Shown: positions 19,040-33,511 of the stretch, one piece after another | Numbering within the stretch: position 1 is the first letter of the stretch | Layout of the letters: the number at the start of each line of letters is the position of its first letter | Assembly: GCF_017833255.1 (NCBI RefSeq) | Contig: NZ_JAFIBU010000001.1 | Coordinates: forward strand, 3,446,001 to 3,510,000 | Origin: Paenibacillus sp. PvR098 | Lineage (GTDB): Bacteria; Bacillota; Bacilli; Paenibacillales; NBRC-103111 | Length of the DNA stretch: 64,000 nt | Direction: 5' to 3' | Position numbers and translations under genes: made by a program | Notes under the pieces: generated by a model | What the model was told of the DNA's origin: nothing | Database searches by the model: none | What the model saw: only the letters and a program-made list of their open reading frames with translations

Positions 19040-20812
19040 ATGAAGCGGATGAGGAAAGAGTTGGCCTTGTTACTGATCATGGCGATGATGCTTTCGTTTG
19101 CAGCAGCCCCGTTGGCTTCTGCAGAGCAAGAAGCGCCGATGTCCTCCGGGACAACGTATGTTTTGCTTTACATTGATAAGCAGGAAGCTTTCTTGAACGG
19201 GGAGCAGGTGACGCTCGAGGCGCCGGCGACCATTTTGAAAGACAAGACATTTGTACCTGCCAAGTTTTTGGGTGATTCTTTCGGAATGAAAGTGCAGTGG
19301 ATCGCCGAGAAGCGGCAGATCCAAATGGAGACGCCTGGCTACAGCATCATGCTGGATATCGACAACAAATCCGTATGGATTAACGGGTACTGGCAGCATT
19401 TTGATGAAGTGGCTGCGATCGTGAATGGCAAGTTGATGATCAAGCTGACGTGGCTGGCTGATTACATGGGGGCAAAGTATACATATAACAATGAGCTAAG
19501 ACGGGTGGATGTGCTTTACGTAAATCCTCCAAGGGGAATTTACGATCCCAATACAAGCAATTCCAACCCCGTAGCCAAGTTTACGTTTGCTAAGCAGACC
19601 TACAAGATCGGTGAGCCGGTCAATTTTGTGGATCTGAGCTACGATCCGGATGCGGAAGGTCTGCCGAAGTACGAATGGCAGGGGAAAGAAGAGGCCTATT
19701 TTAAACCTGGCACTTATCCGATAACGCTGACGGTGTGGGATCGCAATGGCAACAAAAGCGAGCCCTATACCCGCAATCTTATAATCACAAATGAAACACA
19801 TCTGAATGCAGTAGAATATCCGATTTACATGAAGCCGGTAGGCGGCTACATCAAGACTAACTGGAGCATACTGTGGAGCAATTTTTGGGAGCTTCCTCAA
19901 CTGCCTAAGCAGGTGACAGAGGATCGATCCCGTAAGCTGCTGGTCAGCGACAGTCCGGAAACCTTCACGGAACAAGGGATTTTGTATCAAGACAACGTGG
20001 AAGGCAAAGGGCGTCTGTATGCAGATCATATTAATGGAACGAAGGAAAAGCTGACGCTTGCGATTTTGGCAACCAACTTGACTGATAAACCGGTAACGGT
20101 CAAAACGACCAATAAAGGCGAGGTATGGCCTTCGGTTTATGCAAATCTGATCGGCAGCGAGGCTACCGTCGATTTCCTAATGGGTGATCCGCTTAACGAA
20201 ACGCTGACGATTCCTCCCCAAAAGACATTTGTGTATAAGCAATTCCCGGATTTTTATCCCGATCAAGGGGTGAACTTGTTCTACGATGTGGAAACGAGCG
20301 GGCAGGTGCAGTTTACGTTTGCTGTCGCTCCGGAAATCTCGCAGAATACATTGCAGCTTCCGAAGCTTGCGTTTAACGGCCATGTTCGCGGAACGTTCCC
20401 GGTATCCGAGGTGAACTGGAACATCGATGCCAGCTCATTCACAACGCCATCACGGCTAATTATTGGGGATGGGAAAGCAGACCCGTTCCAGGCAGGCTAT
20501 GATCCTCAGCGTGGTCAAAATGTGCTTAACGACGGTAACTATGGTGTCGTCTACAAAATTCACGCGGACAAACCGCGAAAAATGGCAGTCATGATCCTTC
20601 CGAAGGGCGGGGTATTCAAGGGGCCGTTCAAAATCAACGGTGAAATTCGTATGGTGCCTTTCTCCGGCGTGCTGACTGCATTTGACGGGATGCAAATTCT
20701 GGCGAAGACCACCGGAAAAGAAGAATCGCTGGACATCGAATTCAGTCCTCCGGCCGGTTCTGCATTCCCGATTGATTTGATCTTCTACCCGTTGGATGAT
20801 CGAGCTGAGTAA
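19040..20812 (+). CDS. Secreted protein with copper amine oxidase-like N-terminal domain and PKD-like domain
   Basis: 590 aa with a signal peptide (basic start, hydrophobic core, A-S-A cleavage site near residue 28). Residues about 35-155 resemble the copper amine oxidase N-terminal-like domain common in Paenibacillus surface proteins (V-L-L-Y-I-D-K-Q-E-A-F-L-N-G and T-F-V-P-A-K-F-L). Residues about 170-250 resemble a PKD/Ig-like fold (F-V-D-L-S-Y-D-P-D-A-E-G and Y-P-I-T-L-T-V-W-D). The rest is unassigned beta-rich sequence. The ATG at 19040 is preceded by AAAGAGGAG; it encodes the natural signal peptide start. No catalytic amine oxidase domain is visible. Probably extracellular or wall-associated; the role is unknown. 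Confidence 0.85.
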   Translation: MKRMRKELALLLIMAMMLSFAAAPLASAEQEAPMSSGTTYVLLYIDKQEAFLNGEQVTLEAPATILKDKTFVPAKFLGDSFGMKVQWIAEKRQIQMETPGYSIMLDIDNKSVWINGYWQHFDEVAAIVNGKLMIKLTWLADYMGAKYTYNNELRRVDVLYVNPPRGIYDPNTSNSNPVAKFTFAKQTYKIGEPVNFVDLSYDPDAEGLPKYEWQGKEEAYFKPGTYPITLTVWDRNGNKSEPYTRNLIITNETHLNAVEYPIYMKPVGGYIKTNWSILWSNFWELPQLPKQVTEDRSRKLLVSDSPETFTEQGILYQDNVEGKGRLYADHINGTKEKLTLAILATNLTDKPVTVKTTNKGEVWPSVYANLIGSEATVDFLMGDPLNETLTIPPQKTFVYKQFPDFYPDQGVNLFYDVETSGQVQFTFAVAPEISQNTLQLPKLAFNGHVRGTFPVSEVNWNIDASSFTTPSRLIIGDGKADPFQAGYDPQRGQNVLNDGNYGVVYKIHADKPRKMAVMILPKGGVFKGPFKINGEIRMVPFSGVLTAFDGMQILAKTTGKEESLDIEFSPPAGSAFPIDLIFYPLDDRAE

Positions 20813-20825
20813 TTGGATCTGATGG

Positions 20826-20872
20826 AGACCCTTCTCCATCGCTCTTGAAGAGCGGTGGAGAAGGGTCTTTTT
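20826..20872 (+). terminator. Strong rho-independent terminator
   Basis: Near-perfect long stem (AGACCCTTCTCCA with its complement, plus the CGCTCT/AGAGCG inner stem), 3-nt loop TGA, then TTTTT. Confidence 0.95.
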
Positions 20873-21064
20873 GCTTGACCTGTCAAGGTTCATCAGTGAA
20901 GAATCAGTCTGGCATACGGAACTTTTGTGGGCCTGTGGCCGCTTATTTTGTTACTTGAGCCTTTATTAACAGGGGGATGCTAATGAAGCCATGGATGAAT
21001 AAGCCAGAAGCGCTGTTAGCGTTAGCCGAGTTTCATTGTTGTCGGGAGTCATTAGGGGTAAACG

Positions 21065-21104
21065 AAAAAGCCCTGCTTCGGCTCGTTCGCCGTTCAGGGC
21101 TTTC
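21065..21104 (-). terminator. Terminator of clpP
   Basis: On the minus strand AAAGCCCTG / CAGGGCTTT flank a 19-nt loop, followed by a T-run, just after the clpP stop codon. Confidence 0.85.
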
Positions 21105-21117
21105 GTCTTGCTGCGGT

Positions 21118-21699
21118 TTACACGCGTTCGATGACTTTATCGATCAAACCATATGCCATTGCTTCTTCCGCTGACATGAAGTTATCGCGGTCCGTATCTT
21201 TCTCGATACGCTCGAACGATTGTCCGGTACGCTCGGCCAAGATTGTGTTGAGCTTATCTCGCAACTTGAGAATGCGCTTCGCGCGGATCTCGATATCGCT
21301 GGCCTGTCCTTCGGCTCCGCCGAGCGGCTGATGGATCATCACTTCGCTGTTTGGCAGGGCAAAGCGTTTGCCCTTGGCGCCGGCAGCGAGCAAGAATGCT
21401 CCCATTGAAGCGGCCATGCCCACGCAAATCGTGGATACGTCCGGTTTGATGAACTGCATCGTGTCGTAAATCGCCATCCCCGATGTGATCGAGCCTCCGG
21501 GGCTGTTAATGTACACATGAATATCTTTGTCTGGATCGCTTGCGGCCAAGAACAACAGCTGTGCGATGATCGAATTGGCTACAACATCGTTGATCCCAGT
21601 ACCGAGAAAAATGATGCGGTCCTTGAGTAGACGGGAGTAAATATCATAGGCGCGTTCCCCTCTTGCATCCGGTTCAACAACCATAGGAATAAAACTCAT
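21118..21699 (-). CDS. clpP: ATP-dependent Clp protease proteolytic subunit
   Basis: 193-aa serine peptidase that forms the double-heptamer chamber served by ClpC/ClpX/ClpE. The catalytic triad is readable: Ser98 in G-M-A-A-S-M-G, His123 in M-I-H-Q-P-L-G, Asp172 in D-R-D-N. The ATG at 21697-21699 has AAGGAGG upstream; the frame extends 12 codons further but lacks a ribosome site. Preceded by a CtsR box and a sigma-A promoter. Confidence 0.97.
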   Translation of the reverse strand: MSFIPMVVEPDARGERAYDIYSRLLKDRIIFLGTGINDVVANSIIAQLLFLAASDPDKDIHVYINSPGGSITSGMAIYDTMQFIKPDVSTICVGMAASMGAFLLAAGAKGKRFALPNSEVMIHQPLGGAEGQASDIEIRAKRILKLRDKLNTILAERTGQSFERIEKDTDRDNFMSAEEAMAYGLIDKVIERV

Positions 21700-21733
21700 G
21701 AGCTGCAGCCTCCTTATAATTAAAACTATAACC

Positions 21734-21762
21734 ATAATAACGGAAAATCAAACAAAGGTCAA
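21734..21762 (-). promoter_or_regulatory. clpP promoter
   Basis: On the minus strand TTGACC (21757-21762), 17-bp spacer, TATTAT (21734-21739). The -35 hexamer lies inside the CtsR operator. Confidence 0.7.
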
Positions 21763-21773
21763 GAAAGGTCAAA
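21757..21773 (-). promoter_or_regulatory. CtsR operator
   Basis: On the plus strand GGTCAAG-AAA-GGTCAAA, matching the tandem-heptad CtsR consensus (A/GGTCAAA NAN A/GGTCAAA) with one mismatch. Overlap with the clpP -35 element fits heat-shock repression. Confidence 0.8.
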
Positions 21774-21782
21774 CGAGGAAAT

Positions 21783-21806
21783 AAAAAAAATCAGCCATAA
21801 GCTGAT
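21783..21806 (-). terminator. Terminator of the tRNA-Arg gene
   Basis: On the minus strand TCAGC-TTATG-GCTGA followed by eight T; it lies 14 nt downstream of the tRNA 3' end. Confidence 0.85.
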
Positions 21807-21820
21807 GTTGTTGGTAAGAA

Positions 21821-21895
21821 TGGCGCGCCCGCAAGGAATCGAACCTTGATCTCAGGCTCCGGAGGCCTACGTCATATCCATTGGACCACGGGCGC
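21821..21895 (-). tRNA. tRNA-Arg (anticodon CCG)
   Basis: 75-nt cloverleaf on the minus strand. Acceptor GCGCCCG pairs with CGGGCGC, the anticodon loop is CTCCGGA with anticodon CCG, the T-arm contains GGTTCGA, and CCA is encoded. Flanked by its own promoter and terminator. Confidence 0.95.
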
Positions 21896-21935
21896 TTAGT
21901 ATTTAGTTCGCTGACTTAAGGTGACAGCAAAAGTT

Positions 21936-21964
21936 ATTATAATCTATCGCGATGAGAAAAGCAA
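21936..21964 (-). promoter_or_regulatory. tRNA-Arg promoter
   Basis: On the minus strand TTGCTT (21959-21964), 17-bp spacer, TATAAT (21936-21941), about 40 bp before the tRNA. Confidence 0.7.
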
Positions 21965-22035
21965 CTCTATAAACCAAAAAAAGTTGTGGATCAATATGAC
22001 AATGAATATTGGGCTGGATTCTCCAGGCAGTCCTC

Positions 22036-22064
22036 TTGAAGCGAGGAACATAATGGGTTATAAT
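22036..22064 (+). promoter_or_regulatory. Promoter of the cggR-gapA glycolytic operon
   Basis: TTGAAG at 22036-22041, 17-bp spacer, TATAAT at 22059-22064, about 100 bp before cggR. Confidence 0.7.
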
Positions 22065-22108
22065 AAACTTATCTAAGTGAGAGTGCTTAGTTCTTTTTTT
22101 GGAGTATG

Positions 22109-22144
22109 TGGGACTAAAAATGCAGTACCGGGACAAAAATCGTC
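22109..22144 (+). promoter_or_regulatory. CggR operator (two direct half-sites)
   Basis: TGGGAC at 22109-22114 and CGGGAC at 22129-22134, exactly 20 nt apart, each followed after 6 nt by a degenerate TGTC-like tetramer (TGCA and CGTC). This reproduces the spacing of the Bacillus subtilis CggR operator CGGGAC-N6-TGTC-N4-CGGGAC-N6-TGTC. It lies downstream of the promoter, so repression would act as a roadblock. Confidence 0.7.
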
Positions 22145-22167
22145 CATGTAACGAGCGGAGTGAATCC

Positions 22168-23196
22168 ATGAGAGACATCCTAACCATTCAACAGCAGCTT
22201 CTTCCTGATTTGGTTGATACGATGAAGAAACGGTATTCCATTCTTCACTACATCCTGGTTTCCGGAATGGTAGGTCGAAGGACGCTGGCGGTCTCACTGA
22301 ACATGACGGAGCGGGTGCTTCGCGGGGAAGTGGATTTTCTCAAAGAGCAGGGGCTAATCGATGTAGAGGCCTCCGGGATGCGTATCAGCGCGGCCGGAAG
22401 AGAGCTGCTGGAGAGGATCGAACCGTTGGTGAAAGACTTATTCGGGCTTACCGAGCTGGAGGAACGTATTCGCTCGCATTATGGCTTGAAGCAGGTTGTG
22501 ATTGTGCCGGGAGATTCAGACCTCTCGCCCCATACAAAGAAGGAGCTTGGCCGCGCAGGCGCTTCCGTGCTTCGCAAGCTGGTTAGGGAAGACGAAGTCA
22601 TTGCCGTGACCGGCGGATCAACGATGGCCGAAGTCGCTTACCACTTGACGGCCGCAAGCCCCATGAAGGGATGCTGGTTCGTTCCGGCCCGCGGAGGGTT
22701 AGGAGAGAGTGTGGAGCTTCAAGCGAATACGATTGCTTCTACGATGGCCAAGAAAGCGGGAGCGCGTTATCGGCTGCTTCACGTACCTGATCATTTGGGC
22801 GAGGAAGCTTACCAATCGCTCATGCAGGATGACCACATTGCCGAAATCATTCAATTTATCCGTAAGGCACGGATGGTCATTCACGGCATAGGAGAGGCTA
22901 TGGTCATGGCCAGACGCCGCAAGGTGGACCAGGAAACGACGGGGAACCTGCAGCGTGACGGAGCGCTTGCGGAAGCGTTCGGGTATTATTTTGATCGAGA
23001 AGGACACATCCTTCACAAAATGCCGACCATCGGGCTGCGTATGGAAGACATCCAGAGCATGGATACGGTCATCGGGATCGCCGGTGGCAAAAGCAAAGGC
23101 GAAGCGATCGTCTCGGTTCTGAAGCACGGGCACGAGGATGTGCTTATCACCGATGAGGCAGCAGCGCAATACATTGTACAACGATTGACATCTTGA
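22168..23196 (+). CDS. cggR: Central glycolytic genes regulator CggR
   Basis: SorC/DeoR-type repressor (342 aa), the fructose-1,6-bisphosphate-responsive regulator of the gapA operon. An N-terminal winged helix (about residues 1-90, with R-R-T-L-A-V-S-L-N-M-T-E-R) is followed by a sugar-phosphate-binding domain with V-T-G-G-S-T-M and a late V-I-G-I-A-G-G. The ATG at 22168 gives the family length and has GGAGTG upstream. It is the first gene of the operon and likely autoregulated through the operator just upstream. Confidence 0.94.
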   Translation: MRDILTIQQQLLPDLVDTMKKRYSILHYILVSGMVGRRTLAVSLNMTERVLRGEVDFLKEQGLIDVEASGMRISAAGRELLERIEPLVKDLFGLTELEERIRSHYGLKQVVIVPGDSDLSPHTKKELGRAGASVLRKLVREDEVIAVTGGSTMAEVAYHLTAASPMKGCWFVPARGGLGESVELQANTIASTMAKKAGARYRLLHVPDHLGEEAYQSLMQDDHIAEIIQFIRKARMVIHGIGEAMVMARRRKVDQETTGNLQRDGALAEAFGYYFDREGHILHKMPTIGLRMEDIQSMDTVIGIAGGKSKGEAIVSVLKHGHEDVLITDEAAAQYIVQRLTS

Positions 23197-23199
23197 TAG

Positions 23200-24288
<1,089 letters not shown>

Positions 24289-24374
24289 TGATAAAATTGT
24301 GGTAATGCTCTGATTATCGTTAAAAGAAACTCATCTTCGTAGGCAATGGGGTGAACGTTGGGCTCGCAAATCAT

Positions 24375-24411
24375 TCGTTTCTGTATACCAACCAGAATCC
24401 GGTTGAAACGA
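24375..24411 (+). other. Intercistronic stem-loop between gapA and pgk
   Basis: TCGTTTC (24375-24381) pairs with GAAACGA (24405-24411), and the loop contains a nested AACC/GGTT pair. No T-tract follows. It is the main feature of the 250-bp gapA-pgk gap and may affect differential mRNA stability. Confidence 0.4.
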
Positions 24412-24538
24412 AAGATGGAAGCTAACGCTCTGCGGCCACCCGCCTATGATGGATCGAGCCATTCTTTGAACGATGAAGAGACATTCCCACATTTTTTATG
24501 TGCGGGCAGGATAAAACCGGTTGGGGGGCATGGATAAA

Positions 24539-26487
<1,949 letters not shown>

Positions 26488-26488
26488 G

Positions 26489-28033
26489 ATGGCCAGACCG
26501 AAACCGGTAGCCGTTATTATCCTTGACGGCTTTGGACTGCGCGGAGATGTGCAGGGTAATGCCGTGGCGCAAGCGAAGAAGCCGAATTATGACCGGTATT
26601 GGAACCAGTTTCCGCATACGACGCTCACGGCCTGCGGAGAAGCCGTAGGACTCCCAGCGGGTCAAATGGGCAACTCGGAAGTGGGTCACTTGAACATCGG
26701 TGCGGGCCGGATCGTATATCAGGATTTAACGCGAATTTCCAAGTCGATTCGGGAAGGTGAATTTTTCGAGAACAGTACGATTCTCGGAGCGATTCACCAT
26801 GCCCGCGATCATGGGAAGAAGCTTCATTTATACGGGCTGTTGTCCGATGGTGGCGTACATAGCCATATCGCTCATCTGTTCGCTTTGCTGGAGGTTTGCA
26901 AAAAGGAGCAGTTTGAAGAAGTGTACATTCATGCGTTTTTGGACGGCCGCGACGTAGCCCCGGACAGTGCGGTAAATTACATGGAGCAGCTGCAAAACAA
27001 GATTGCAGAGCTCGGCGTAGGGCGGATTGCTACCGTGCAGGGCCGCTATTACGCGATGGACCGCGATAAGCGCTGGGAACGTACCGAGAAGTCCTACCGT
27101 GCGATGGTGTACGGCGACGGGCCGACATTCGAGGATCCGATGAATGCCATTAAGGATTCTTATGTACGTTCGGTGTTCGACGAATTCGTCATGCCGACCG
27201 TCATCGTGAAGGCAGACGGGACACCTGTAGGTTTGGTCGAATCCGGCGATGCGGTGGTCTTTTTCAACTTCCGGCCGGACCGTGCGATTCAACTGTCCCA
27301 GGTATTTACCAACAGTGATTTCCGCGGCTTCGATCGGGGGGACAAGGTTGCGAAGGATTTGTATTACGTTTGCTTGACCTTGTTCAGCGAAACCGTAGGC
27401 GGCTACGTTGCTTATAAGCCGAAGAACCTGGATAACACGCTTGGGGAAGTGCTGGTGCAGAATGGTCTGAAGCAGCTGCGCATCGCCGAAACGGAGAAGT
27501 ATCCGCATGTTACGTTCTTCTTCAGCGGTGGACGGGATGTGGAACTGCCCGGGGAAACCCGGATCTTGATCAATTCGCCTAAGGTGGCCACGTATGATAT
27601 GCAGCCGGAGATGAGCGCTTACGAGGTGGCGGCTGCTGCGGTCGCGGAGATCGAAGCAGAAAGACAAGACGTCATTATTCTTAACTTCGCTAATCCTGAT
27701 ATGGTCGGACACTCCGGTTTTCTTGAGCCTACGATTAAAGCGGTGGAAGTAACGGATGATTGCCTGGGTCAAGTGGTCGATGCGATTCTGGCCAAAGGCG
27801 GTGTGGCGCTGATTACAGCAGACCACGGCAACGCAGACCTGGTAACGAATCCGGATGGGTCCCGCAATACCGCGCATACGACGAACCCAGTCCCTTTCAT
27901 TCTCACCGACAATCGTGTTACACTAAGGAACGATGGCATTCTGGCGGATATCGCCCCGACGGTGCTGGAGCTGCTCAGCGTAGCCCAACCGACGGAAATG
28001 ACCGGTAAAACGCTTTTAGCAGCACGAGTTTAA
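26489..28033 (+). CDS. gpmI: 2,3-bisphosphoglycerate-independent phosphoglycerate mutase
   Basis: 514-aa Mn-dependent alkaline-phosphatase-superfamily mutase. Metal motif L-D-G-F near the N-terminus, phospho-acceptor Ser in G-N-S-E-V-G-H-L, and metal ligands D-H-G-N-A-D near the C-terminus. The ATG one base after the tpiA stop, with GAGGGGG upstream, gives the correct N-terminus. Confidence 0.96.
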   Translation: MARPKPVAVIILDGFGLRGDVQGNAVAQAKKPNYDRYWNQFPHTTLTACGEAVGLPAGQMGNSEVGHLNIGAGRIVYQDLTRISKSIREGEFFENSTILGAIHHARDHGKKLHLYGLLSDGGVHSHIAHLFALLEVCKKEQFEEVYIHAFLDGRDVAPDSAVNYMEQLQNKIAELGVGRIATVQGRYYAMDRDKRWERTEKSYRAMVYGDGPTFEDPMNAIKDSYVRSVFDEFVMPTVIVKADGTPVGLVESGDAVVFFNFRPDRAIQLSQVFTNSDFRGFDRGDKVAKDLYYVCLTLFSETVGGYVAYKPKNLDNTLGEVLVQNGLKQLRIAETEKYPHVTFFFSGGRDVELPGETRILINSPKVATYDMQPEMSAYEVAAAAVAEIEAERQDVIILNFANPDMVGHSGFLEPTIKAVEVTDDCLGQVVDAILAKGGVALITADHGNADLVTNPDGSRNTAHTTNPVPFILTDNRVTLRNDGILADIAPTVLELLSVAQPTEMTGKTLLAARV

Positions 28034-29371
<1,338 letters not shown>

Positions 29372-29416
29372 TATCGGCTTTTTATAATATCATAGCCGTC
29401 AGACGAATGAACTTTA

Positions 29417-29452
29417 GCAACCCCAACTGCCTCAGCGGACGGTCGGGGTTGC
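29417..29452 (+). terminator. Hairpin after eno
   Basis: GCAACCCC (29417-29424) pairs with GGGGTTGC (29445-29452); the T-tract is poor, so confidence is moderate. Confidence 0.55.
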
Positions 29453-29492
29453 TGAAAATTGACAGAGTATGGCGCATCCGGGAGGGAATCCA

Positions 29493-30203
29493 ATGAGTAA
29501 TTTGATAAAGACCGTATTGTTACTGTTTGCATCGGCCTTTCTTACCCATTTGATTCCCTTTAATCATTTTTTTCGCAGCTTGAATACGATGGTTCACGAA
29601 TTCGCGCATGCGATCATGACTCTCGCGCTTTCGGGCCATGTGATGTATATCGAGTTGTACGCGAACCACAGCGGAGTCACTTATTCGCAAATATCCAGCA
29701 CGTGGAGCTTGATTCCGATTTCTATGGCCGGGTATACGTTTGCTTCGCTGTTCGCTTGGTTTATGTTCTATGCCAGGTCTAAGGGCAAAGACAGATTAGG
29801 CTTACAGATGGTAACTTTGGTGGCCATTCTGTCGCTGGTTCTGTTTGTCCGTAACGAATACGGCATCGTTTGGCTGGCAGGCTTCGTACTGCTGAACGCC
29901 CTGATGCTTGCCTTTATGCCTCGCTGGCTTCGTGACGGATACTATCTTCTGCTGGCGTTTCTGATGCTGGAGGAGGCTGTATTCGGTTCGTTCTCGTTAA
30001 TACTGTATGCTTTGCAAGATCCTGGTGCGGCAGGGGATGCAACGAACTTGAGTCAGGCTACTCCTATTCCAGCTATAGGCTGGGCATTCTTTTTTACCGT
30101 GTTTTCTCTCTGGTGTGCGACCAGATCGCTTCGCATATTTCTTGGCGGCCGGAAATCGAGGAGAAGTAAAGCTCCCGCAGTTCAGCCGCGTTATGAGGAT
30201 TAA
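29493..30203 (+). CDS. M50B-like membrane metallopeptidase family protein
   Basis: 236-aa protein with several predicted membrane helices and the zinc-peptidase signature H-E-F-A-H at residues 35-39, placed early as in M50-type site-2-protease relatives. A short basic C-terminus (S-R-R-S-K-A) follows the last helix. The ATG at 29493 has a GGGAGGG upstream. No PDZ domain is evident. Substrate unknown; the catalytic Asp cannot be assigned with certainty, so activity is inferred. Confidence 0.75.
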   Translation: MSNLIKTVLLLFASAFLTHLIPFNHFFRSLNTMVHEFAHAIMTLALSGHVMYIELYANHSGVTYSQISSTWSLIPISMAGYTFASLFAWFMFYARSKGKDRLGLQMVTLVAILSLVLFVRNEYGIVWLAGFVLLNALMLAFMPRWLRDGYYLLLAFLMLEEAVFGSFSLILYALQDPGAAGDATNLSQATPIPAIGWAFFFTVFSLWCATRSLRIFLGGRKSRRSKAPAVQPRYED

Positions 30204-30233
30204 CCGCTGTGACCACTGAACAATGGGTAGGAT

Positions 30234-30262
30234 TTGTCACTGAGTTTGTTATGTGTTATAAT
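30234..30262 (+). promoter_or_regulatory. secG promoter
   Basis: TTGTCA (30234-30239), 17-bp spacer, TATAAT (30257-30262), 56 bp before secG. Confidence 0.75.
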
Positions 30263-30318
30263 ATGTATGCTGTCTATTTTTAGGACAAGATCGGTGTTAT
30301 CCTGCAGGGGGTGGAATC

Positions 30319-30555
30319 ATGGAAGTAGTATTGAAGATTATACTGGTGATCGCATCGCTTGGATTGATTGCGGCGGTTCTTCTGCAGCAAGGCAAAAGCG
30401 CGGGTTTATCCGGTGCCATCTCCGGGGGTGCGGAACACCTGTTCGGTAGACAAAAGGCACGCGGCATGGAGCTCTTTTTATCCCGTCTGACGATGGGGCT
30501 CGCAGCAACATTTTTTGTCTTGTCTGTAATTGTGGCTTACTTCGTAAGAGCCTAA
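30319..30555 (+). CDS. secG: Preprotein translocase subunit SecG
   Basis: 78-aa protein with two hydrophobic helices (about 4-22 and 53-75) separated by the conserved L-L-Q-Q-G-K-S-A-G-L-S-G-A cytoplasmic loop. Part of the SecYEG channel. GGGGGTGG upstream of ATG. Synteny secG-rnr-smpB-ssrA is conserved in Bacillales. Confidence 0.93.
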   Translation: MEVVLKIILVIASLGLIAAVLLQQGKSAGLSGAISGGAEHLFGRQKARGMELFLSRLTMGLAATFFVLSVIVAYFVRA

Positions 30556-30571
30556 TCCTAATAAATATGTG

Positions 30572-30603
30572 ACAGCAGGGGAATGATACTCCTGCTGTTT
30601 TTT
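30572..30603 (+). terminator. Rho-independent terminator after secG
   Basis: ACAGCAGG / CCTGCTGT stem with 11-nt loop, followed by six T. Confidence 0.9.
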
Positions 30604-30979
30604 GTTTCTTATGTATGGATTGAGGACCTGGTCCATAGGGTACTTACTCAGCATCCTATTCATTGGTTGAGCTATGATTTGGATCGAACATGGCTATACT
30701 GTGAATATGCGATCATTGATAGGGAGATGCTCCCAATGTGCTGCTGTACAATTACGGAACCTAATGTTAGAAGAAGCTTGTACATAGCTCATTTGGATGA
30801 GTGGGTATTTTAGGCAGTGCCTCCATGCTTAATTAGCCGCGGAAGCGGGTATACGAAGAATATGCGTTGTTTTTGCTGAAGCTGGAGTCAGCGGGGACAA
30901 GGAAACAGACAGCCGTCAATGATTCAACATAGTTTATAGTAAAAAGAGGTTAAGAACATAAGAAGGCAGGTGAGAATCA
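30604..30979. other. Gene-free stretch before rnr
   Basis: 376 bp with no convincing gene, no clear promoter hexamers and no repeat that I can support. A short open frame at 30583-30813 begins inside the secG terminator and is not credible. The last bases hold the rnr ribosome site (AGGCAGGTGAG). Confidence 0.6.
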
Positions 30980-33424
30980 ATGATAAAAAAAGAAGAATTA
31001 CTTGATTTTATGAAGGAAACGGCATATAAACCGATGACGTATAATGAGCTGGAGCTGCATTTTCAGTTGGAGAGCGCACAGGACTTTAAAGATTTTCTGA
31101 AGCTGCTCAACCAGCTTGAGAATGAGGGCTTGATTGTGCGTACTCGCAACGATCGCTACGGTGTACCGGAGCGAATGAATCTGCTTCGGGGCAGGCTGCA
31201 GGCGCATGCCAAGGGGTTTGGGTTTCTGATTCCGGATGATCGCGATCACCCGGATGTATATATCCATGCTAATGATATGGGCACAGCCATGAACGGAGAC
31301 ATCGTGCTTGTGCGTATCAACTCCAAAAGTCCCTCCGGCGGACGAATGGAAGGAGAAGTCGTGCGTGTCGTTACCCGCGGCAATACGCAAATCGTCGGGC
31401 TGTTCCAAGCCCATGAAGAGTATGCTTTCGTTATTCCCGATGATAAACGGGTTGTGCGTGACATCTTCATTCCGAAGGGATTGTTCGGTGGAGCAATGGA
31501 CGGTCACAAGGTCGTTGTGAAGATCGTAACTTACCCTGAAGGCCGCGCGGCCGCGCAAGGTGAAGTTGTCGAAATTCTCGGTCATAAGAATGATCCGGGC
31601 GTGGATATTTTATCGATTATCCGTAAGCATGGTTTGCCAGAGGCATTTCCCGATGAAGTGATAGATGAGGCCACAGCAGCTCCAGCCGTCATTTCTGAAG
31701 AAGAGCTTAAAGGGCAAGGCAGGCGGGATTTGAGAGACAAACGGATCGTCACGATCGACGGCGAGGATGCCAAAGATTTGGACGATGCGGTAAATGTAGA
31801 GCGGCTGCCAAACGGCAACTATGTGCTGGGTGTTCATATTGCTGATGTCAGCTATTATGTAAGGGAAGGCTCAGCGCTGGATAGTGAAGCGTACAACCGC
31901 GGCTGCAGCGTGTACTTGGTTGATCGGGTCATTCCCATGCTGCCACATCGGCTGTCTAACGGGATTTGTTCACTGAATCCTCAGGTAGATCGGCTGACGA
32001 TGTCCTGTGAGATGGAATTCGATGCGGACGCGAATGTGGTGCGCCACGATATTTTCACAAGCGTCATCAAAACCAGCGAGCGGATGACCTACACGAACGT
32101 GCGGAAGCTGTTGACCGAGGAAGAGCCAGAGGCTGAGCTTGTTGAAAAGTACGGCTACCTGATGGATGATTTCCGTTTAATGGAAGAGCTGGCTATGAAG
32201 CTGCGCTCCAAACGGGTGCGGCGGGGCGCCATCGATTTTGACTTCCAGGAATCAAAAATTTTGGTCGATGAGAATGGAAAGCCGACGGATATCGTCAAAA
32301 GGGACCGGACCATCGCTGAGATGATGATAGAAGAGTTTATGCTGGCGGCCAATGAAACAGTCGCAGAGCATTTTCACTGGATGAAGGTGCCATTTTTGTA
32401 CCGGATTCATGAGGACCCGGATGGGGAAAAGCTTCAGCATTTTATGGAGTTTATTACGAACTTCGGATATGTGGTACGGGGTAAAGGCAATTCGGTGCAT
32501 CCTCGGGCGCTGCAGTCGCTGCTCGAAGAGATTAAAGGGACCAAGGAAGAAACGGTCATTAGTACCGTCATGCTGCGCTCCATGAAGCAGGCGAAATATG
32601 ACTCCCAGAGCTTGGGGCACTATGGGTTGGCGGCGGAGTACTATTCGCACTTTACTTCGCCGATTCGCCGGTATCCGGATTTGATCATCCACCGCGTAAT
32701 TCGCGAAGTGCTGGAAAGCGGCGGCACATTAAGCGATGCAAGGCATGAATACCTTGCCTCTCGAATGGACGATATTGCGAAGCAATCGTCTGAACGGGAG
32801 CGAATGGCGGTGGATGCGGAGCGGGAGACCGAAGCGCTGAAGAAAGCCGAATTTATGCTCGACAAGGTCGGAGAAGAATTCGACGGGATCATCAGCAGCG
32901 TGACGAGCTTCGGTATGTTCGTTGAGTTGGACAATACGGTGGAAGGGCTCATTCGTCTGTCTGATCTCACGGACGATTATTACCATTACCATGATGCACA
33001 GCACGCATTGATCGGAGAGCGGACCTCCAAAATTTATCGCTTGGGCGATGAAGTGAAGGTACGTGTGGCGCGCGTGAACAAGGACGAGCGTACCATTGAC
33101 TTTGAAATGGTGGATATGAAGCCTCGGCCGCAAAAGGTGAGCTTGGTGGACGCGCTGAACAACGTCCGCAAGAATAACAAACGGTCCAGCCGCGGCGGCC
33201 AAGAAGGCGGCAGATCCGGGCGGCCTGCTGCTAGTGGCAGCAGTCGTGCGGGACGCAGCGAGCGGAGCGGTAAGCCGGGCTCTGGCGGCGCTACCCGTAG
33301 CGCTCGCGGCAAAGGTCCGGGTGCGGCAAAGACCCGCGCTCTAGAGCCGGTTAAAAGCGGCTCGAGTACGGGTACGGGTTCTAGCGTTGTTAAGAAAAAG
33401 CGCAAAAAGACCGTCAAGCGGTAA
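30980..33424 (+). CDS. rnr: Ribonuclease R
   Basis: 814-aa 3'-5' exoribonuclease. Domain order: N-terminal winged helix, cold-shock domains ([12 protein letters not shown]), RNB catalytic domain (D-A-K-D-L-D-D-A-V with the metal Asp residues), S1 domain ([14 protein letters not shown]), then a long Ser/Gly/Arg/Lys-rich basic tail of about 100 residues. RNase R degrades structured RNA and cooperates with tmRNA/SmpB in non-stop mRNA decay, which fits the downstream smpB and ssrA. Confidence 0.96.
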   Translation: MIKKEELLDFMKETAYKPMTYNELELHFQLESAQDFKDFLKLLNQLENEGLIVRTRNDRYGVPERMNLLRGRLQAHAKGFGFLIPDDRDHPDVYIHANDMGTAMNGDIVLVRINSKSPSGGRMEGEVVRVVTRGNTQIVGLFQAHEEYAFVIPDDKRVVRDIFIPKGLFGGAMDGHKVVVKIVTYPEGRAAAQGEVVEILGHKNDPGVDILSIIRKHGLPEAFPDEVIDEATAAPAVISEEELKGQGRRDLRDKRIVTIDGEDAKDLDDAVNVERLPNGNYVLGVHIADVSYYVREGSALDSEAYNRGCSVYLVDRVIPMLPHRLSNGICSLNPQVDRLTMSCEMEFDADANVVRHDIFTSVIKTSERMTYTNVRKLLTEEEPEAELVEKYGYLMDDFRLMEELAMKLRSKRVRRGAIDFDFQESKILVDENGKPTDIVKRDRTIAEMMIEEFMLAANETVAEHFHWMKVPFLYRIHEDPDGEKLQHFMEFITNFGYVVRGKGNSVHPRALQSLLEEIKGTKEETVISTVMLRSMKQAKYDSQSLGHYGLAAEYYSHFTSPIRRYPDLIIHRVIREVLESGGTLSDARHEYLASRMDDIAKQSSERERMAVDAERETEALKKAEFMLDKVGEEFDGIISSVTSFGMFVELDNTVEGLIRLSDLTDDYYHYHDAQHALIGERTSKIYRLGDEVKVRVARVNKDERTIDFEMVDMKPRPQKVSLVDALNNVRKNNKRSSRGGQEGGRSGRPAASGSSRAGRSERSGKPGSGGATRSARGKGPGAAKTRALEPVKSGSSTGTGSSVVKKKRKKTVKR

Positions 33425-33511
33425 CCTCTTGATTTCCCGGGATGGAGTTGGTACAATGGACTCCATCCCTCTGTTTGGAAATCATTGCAGGAAGGAGCGG
33501 GAGCGGAGGAT

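Noticed and set aside
20977..21174. 65-codon plus-strand frame before clpP
   Set aside because: It reads through the clpP terminator hairpin into antisense clpP.
30583..30813. 76-codon frame after secG
   Set aside because: Begins inside the secG terminator and has no ribosome site.
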